Of a stretch of DNA of 64,000 nt, positions 59,336 through 64,000 are shown piece by piece. Location of the stretch: assembly GCA_010645155.1 (NCBI GenBank), contig CM021313.1, positions 1,116,904 through 1,180,903 on the forward strand. Direction: 5' to 3'. Within the stretch, counting starts at the first letter, position 1. Each line of letters opens with the position of its first letter. Position numbers and translations under genes: made by a program. The notes below the pieces were generated by a model. It searched no databases, was not told where the DNA came from, and saw nothing but the letters and a program-made list of their open reading frames with translations. This DNA is from Tigriopus japonicus. Taxonomy: Eukaryota; Arthropoda; Copepoda; Harpacticoida; Harpacticidae.

Positions 59336-59643
59336 TCTGTCAAACTGAGATTGAACCAAGTTCTTAAGCTTTGTAATGGAGATATAGATGCATGCACTTG
59401 TAATGTCAATTTGTGTGTTTTGATGACTATTTTTAAAAGCTAATTTTTTTAGTCATTGTCAGATTTTTTGATGTAAAAGTAAGCTTATAAGGCTATATAA
59501 AGGTGATGTAAACTCCTGTAGTAGTTTCCAGTATTTTTTATCGTTTCTTGGGGCAAATTTATTGATTCTCAATATAAGAAAAATCTCGATATAAGCAACA
59601 TTTTGGCGCTGACAGGAAGGTTTCTTAAAACGAGATTCGACTG
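59336..59643 (+). mobile_element. pogo-like element, right-end fragment
   Basis: Matches about 32858-33175 of the 1120-bp pogo-like copy, from TCTGTCAAACTGAGATTGAA through ATGCATGCACTT to the terminal GATTCGACTG, followed by TA. The left part of the element is missing. Confidence 0.82.
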
Positions 59644-59722
59644 TACTTAAATTCTGCGGGATTTTGTGTGAAATACATATTCTTATTTTTCACGTATCTT
59701 CTAAAGAATCTTTTTTATTGTG

Positions 59723-59943
59723 GGTGCCAGGGTCGGAGGGTTGAGCCTCGCCCGGCCAGCGAAGCCAGCCATCACATCGTCCAAATCATTTCCGATAGGC
59801 AATATCGTGTCCGGTATCAGAATGGTTCTCCGTCTGTGGGTGTGGAACAGCGTCTAAAAGTTTCCTTGAGAAAGGTCGAGGAGGATAATCGAACCTGGGA
59901 CCTCTCTCACTATAGGAAACTGCACTAACCACGACACCACGTA
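59723..59943 (-). repeat. tRNA-derived SINE, minus strand
   Basis: Read on the minus strand, an A-box-like GTGTCGTGGTTAGTGCAG is followed about 35 nt later by a B box GGTTCGATTATCC (complement of 59883-59895), then a body ending CTCCGACCCTGGC. A shorter copy lies at 31948-32032. Both copies lie close to ends of the same pogo-like family. Confidence 0.72.
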
Positions 59944-59999
59944 TCTTTTCAAAAACTAATATTTTTTCATTTAAGAACAATTTGTACAAAGCAAAACTG

Positions 60000-60258
60000 C
60001 GTTTTTAAGGAAACCAAAGGCTCAGGGAAAAGGCAAACTTAAGGCTACAAAGTTTTGCCCAGAATTGAGGCATGTATTTGCTTATATTCTACCTTTTTAA
60101 CGAGCAAACGACCTTTTTAAAAAGCAACGCTTTTAGGCATGAAATAGCATTTTTATTAACATTCGTCGAATTGAGGGCAACTTTTGACAAAAATTATTTC
60201 AACTTTAAGGCTAAAAACTGCATAGATTGGCCAAGAAAGCAACAACTCCGAGCCCTAC
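60000..60258 (-). repeat. Degraded dispersed repeat, hAT-like end
   Basis: Its right end, reversed, begins TAGGGCTCGGAGTTGTTG and resembles the starts at 12193 and 34387. Boundaries are approximate. Confidence 0.4.
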
Positions 60259-61671
60259 CAATTACAAACAAATAAGCTATCATATTGCATAATAAGCAGT
60301 ACTTATGCCATTGATTTGATATTTTTTGGGTCAAAGGCCCCTATTGGCTGCATATTTCTCTCTAGCGCCTTTTGGTTTGTTGGGCTTTTTTGAAGCTTCA
60401 TGTTAAAGCCACTTGTCACTAAGATCAAGTTGACGCTTCTTTCCTGACTTTCTTTAGGCAATACCAGTGGAGTGGTCAAAGTAAACACAAGAAAGACGTA
60501 CAACTGTCGGAAGACCCAATCCAACCGTGGCTTCAATAAACATAGAAATGTTTGTGACGAAAAAGATTCATACCTTCAGTTAGACTAATTTCCTTCTGCA
60601 CCAAGATAGAGTAAGGAAAAAACCAAGATAGAGTATTTTTTTTAATGGTGAACATTCAATAATCAGTTTCACTTGGGCCCGGAAATATTGTTTCTTAAAA
60701 TATTAGTCAATTTGCTCCATTTTTTACAAATTTTGGCTGCTTCAAGAAAAAAATTGAATATTTTTCTTGATTTGTTAGGCAGGAATGAAATATTGCAAGA
60801 AAATTTGAGCGAAACAAAAAACCGGGTATCAAAAAATAATGCATCTTTAATTCAAATGCTTACAAAAGGGCATTTGTACTGAAGTTAAACATAAACAACC
60901 ATGACTACTATGTACGCAAGAAAACTTGCTCCACCTATTCCGAATTTGAGAAAAAGCCATGTTTTTGTCACCTAAATGGCTGTCGCACAATTCAACATAT
61001 CATGAACAAACCCTGCTTATGGGCCCGCTCTTGTTCTCAAAATGAACAACTTGCCGTCAGAACAGGCAAAGAGAGCTTGGGCCGATATAATATATCTAAA
61101 GACTCGCATTCTTACCACGACATGTGTTGGTTGAAATTGTTCAAACTGAATCTGGGCGCAGATATGCCAAAAGCCTAGAATGTGCATTTGCTTGCTCACT
61201 CTCGAGTCAATTTTTGTTGCAAGTCTGACCCTAATTTAAAAACCAATACCTCACTGTCGTTTCCAAGGGACCTCTAATCTCAGAACTAAATGATTTTGAA
61301 GACTTGATTCTTTCTCAAATACCATTAAGTAACCTAGAAGATCCTCAATTCTTCAAAGTCAGGCATCTCTAGTTGACCATCGTGAGCCCAACTCCAGGCA
61401 AAACAGAGAAGACATGAGCTGACCGGTAACAATAGTCATATTAAAGCCAATTGTAAGCTACTGGAGGAACAAGAAAAGAGAACAACGAAGGGTTGAAAAC
61501 CTGTTTTTTGACTACCTTCTCCTTTTATGAGACTTCCTCCAAGCCTGATACATCCCAGGCCAATCCTTAATTGGCCTGTGCGTTCTTCTAGTCGAATCTA
61601 TAAATAGCTGTGATAATGTACTAGTCAAGAGGGTCCAATAAATGTGCCAGGGGGCTTCACACCTTCAATCT
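60259..61671. other. No gene seen
   Basis: No coding signal or repeat pairing recognised. Confidence 0.4.
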
Positions 61672-61745
61672 TTTTGATTATTTCTGCGTGCATATCACGT
61701 TGTTTCAATTTTGATTATTTGTGCGTGCATTTCACGTTGTTTCAA
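61672..61745 (+). repeat. Tandem duplication, 2 x 37 bp
   Basis: Two units, 61672-61708 and 61709-61745, start TTTTGATTATTT and end CACGTTGTTTCAA. They differ at two positions. Confidence 0.95.
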
Positions 61746-64000
61746 AGCCCAAGGAGGTCAGGTCAAAAATATTATTGCCCTAAAACTTACTTTAATGCCC
61801 TACAGATCACTTTAGTGCTCTACACTCAGTTACTTCGCTAAAAGAACATCTCATTTGCAGAGTAATCTGTACGTCTGAAGTCATGGTAGGCTTTTATACA
61901 AAGGCATTGAGTAGCCATTACAAAAACTGATGATGGACTGGCTTGATGTGAACAGAGCTCTTAAAATACGTATTGAGCAAGCAAAGCATGCAGGTGCGAA
62001 TGTCCTTGGTTGAACCGATTTTCAGGGTTGAAAATTTCAAACGGAAGTCCCAAAAGGATAAGTTGGTCAACAAAATACCATATGCACCTACAAAAGAAGT
62101 GGGCAATGGCCAAGATCCGACATCACTCATTTCATTTTAATTCACGCTCCTCGGGCGTAGCGTCGAGAAGCAACTCGACCCGGGATCCAACTAAAAAATC
62201 CAACTTTAACCGAAGACGACTTTAACATTTGGACGAGTAAAATAAAGGAATGTGAGTTTCTTCGATTGTTTTATGAAAGGTCACTAGAATATTGTATCTT
62301 GGCCAAACTCGAAAATATTGACCCTGATTTCGCCCTTTGATTGCTAAATCGGTCCAAACAATACAACTGTCCCTGGCCTACCCTTACAACCAGCTAAAAG
62401 AAGGCTACAAAGGGAGCCAACGACAAACCTTGGAAATCCTCTTGGGGATCGAACCTCGAACTCGAACCTCGGCAAACTGAACACTTCTTGGTTCGATCAT
62501 ACGTCCATTTTACGACATTACGGCATGCAAGATTGGTGGGGTCTGCAGAGGGACCCATTAAACTCGAATCGCTATCTCTCGTTGCCAGTTGAGTGGATTC
62601 GCCAGCCAAAAAGGAAGTCCTTAATGCTCACGAACTCCCGCATGTATTGCAACAAAGGCGGTTGTGAACTTGTGCTCTCCATTTTACGAGGCTATGCATA
62701 GCAGAGAAAATAAGTATTCAGGGTTCTTCTCAAGTCTTGGAAGAAAGTTGAGAGTTGTAGTTTTTGCCATTTTTCTTACTAACCTCAACCAGCCAAAAGT
62801 AGTACGAGCTCTATTGGCTAAACGAGCAAAATAAACCTTAGTTTATTTTGCAATCTACGTGCTTCTCCAGGGCTCCACGAATACAATGGCTTAATTTGAG
62901 AATTATATTGACAATAACTTGGGGGAAAAAAGTTTTGGTAGTCCACAACACCCACGTTAAGTAACGGCTTAAAACCGTAGGGAAGATAATGATAATGTTC
63001 ATGAAAAGTTTTTTTACTGGTCTTGGAAACTTGAAAAGGTGCTTCACCTAGCAACAAAAGCCTCAAACATTGGTCACCTGTCATTGTCAAGCTGGTTGTA
63101 AGAGCATGCTACGAATCAAGTTGTCATAGACGTGTTCGGTCCATTAAGATATGTTTCAATTATTCATGAGTTTGTGCTACCAAGAGTTGAATTTGAAAGT
63201 CTCCATTGGATAATTCCACGACAGCAACCAAACTTACTATTTCGGAGCCACTTTTGTTAGCTGACAAGTTTATTTCCTTCACCCAGCTTTATCCAGTCTA
63301 TCATTCAGTCAAGCCTTTCAGTGGGTCTCTTTGGCCTTGCAGCCTCTCACATATTTCCGACAAGTGCATTTAAACTTGGCTCTCCAAATGAAACGAGGGC
63401 CAGAGTGGGTCCGTTGTAATCACGCTCCAAATGACAAGTTTGTAATTATATCCTGAGGGGGTCTTGTGTATGAAAAATGACTATGGTCCCATATCCAGAT
63501 CATGCAAGTCACGGTCGAGTCACTAAAGCTGTTCGAGAAGTAGTATGTTTGCTTGCTTTGCCAAGTTACTTCGTCCGCCCTTAAGAAAAAGAATTTAGAA
63601 GGCAAGGAGGCCGTTAGTAATTCCACTGGCGTTTTTGCCAAAATCTCCACAAGAACTGCTCCTTTTCGTTGCAAATAGAAAAATAAGCATGAGCTTACAA
63701 ACGAACCATGACAGGACTAATCTTCTCCACATATCTTGTTCATCGTTAACGAAAGCAAGCTTGTTTTCGGTTAATAGCTCTCACCAAATAAGGTCTTTGT
63801 TTCACGTGTTTGTGCGTCATAAATCAGTTCTTTCTGACACTTTTCCCCCCTCTGTGGAACAGTTTTGTCGTCTGCCAGGTATAAGGTGAAGACCGTATAC
63901 CACCTTCACCACTACCCCAGTTTCAGTTTCCTCGAGGACAACACCTCAAGCCTGAAAATGTGTCTTGACTGTCTTCTGGAGTGAGATAGTATGCTAATCA
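61746..64000. other. No gene seen to the window end
   Basis: Short unrecognised frames only. A GGTTCGATCCCC-like B box on the minus strand near 62440-62455 has no convincing A box. Confidence 0.4.

Noticed and set aside
59905..59925. CTCACTATAGG, like part of a T7 promoter
   Set aside because: Only a partial match, and it also occurs in the SINE copy at 31993-32005, so it is repeat sequence and not vector.
1..64000. CRISPR arrays, operons, bacterial promoters or terminators
   Set aside because: No regularly spaced direct repeats; the sequence is plainly metazoan nuclear DNA.

Overview
The window is animal nuclear DNA. The evidence is sparse, intron-containing genes, many DNA-transposon remnants (Tc1/mariner, pogo-like and hAT-like), a degraded LINE, tRNA-derived SINE copies, microsatellites, a 445-base assembly gap and an overall AT-rich sequence. 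Nothing looks bacterial or viral. An arthropod, perhaps a crustacean, is my best guess, but that is inference from the transposon mix and gene style and is not proved here.

I can support only two protein-coding genes. (1) At 11057-18509 a two-exon gene encodes a 200-residue protein of the PRXL2B (FAM213B, prostamide/prostaglandin F synthase) family, related to selenoprotein U. The exons are separated by a 6.85 kb intron. The first residue of the thioredoxin-like CxxC motif is encoded by TGA (11201-11203), giving UxxC. Coding continues perfectly after it, and about 135 nt past the final stop there is a good candidate SECIS hairpin (18644-18689), followed by an ATTAAA signal. This is the most exciting item in the window: a probable selenoprotein. 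(2) At 24674-25330 a small type I membrane protein (signal peptide, one TM helix) ends in TGA followed by CAATCA, which matches the CARYYA readthrough context. The same frame then stays open for 145 more protein-like codons to TAA at 25766-25768, with AATAAA 52 nt beyond. This suggests programmed stop-codon readthrough.

Layout: 630-2775 is a 5'-truncated LINE interrupted by a 1288-bp DD37D mariner, which carries a broken transposase. 3220-4699 is a Tc1-like element with long terminal inverted repeats; it keeps only an N-terminal transposase piece, and a 540-bp element with an 8-bp target duplication is inserted in its right arm. 7380-9060 is a hAT-like element with arrays of a TTTCTGCCA motif at both ends. 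11057-18509 is the selenoprotein gene, whose intron hosts two MITE families also present elsewhere (58.8 kb; 22.5 and 50.5 kb). 18.8-24.6 kb is non-coding with microsatellites and a tRNA-like SINE. 24674-25768 is the readthrough gene, followed by a 100-bp ATC repeat. 28.3-30.5 kb holds a 226-bp near-perfect inverted duplication, a foldback MITE and a hAT MITE with target duplications. 31.9-33.2 kb holds a SINE fragment and a pogo-like element, both with relatives at 59.3-59.9 kb. 40309-41107 is a gap flanked by identical 177-bp copies, probably an assembly error. From 41.7 kb to the end I see only MITEs, SINE pieces and simple repeats; none of the open frames there looks like a gene to me.

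All calls come from reading the sequence and from family knowledge; no searches were run.
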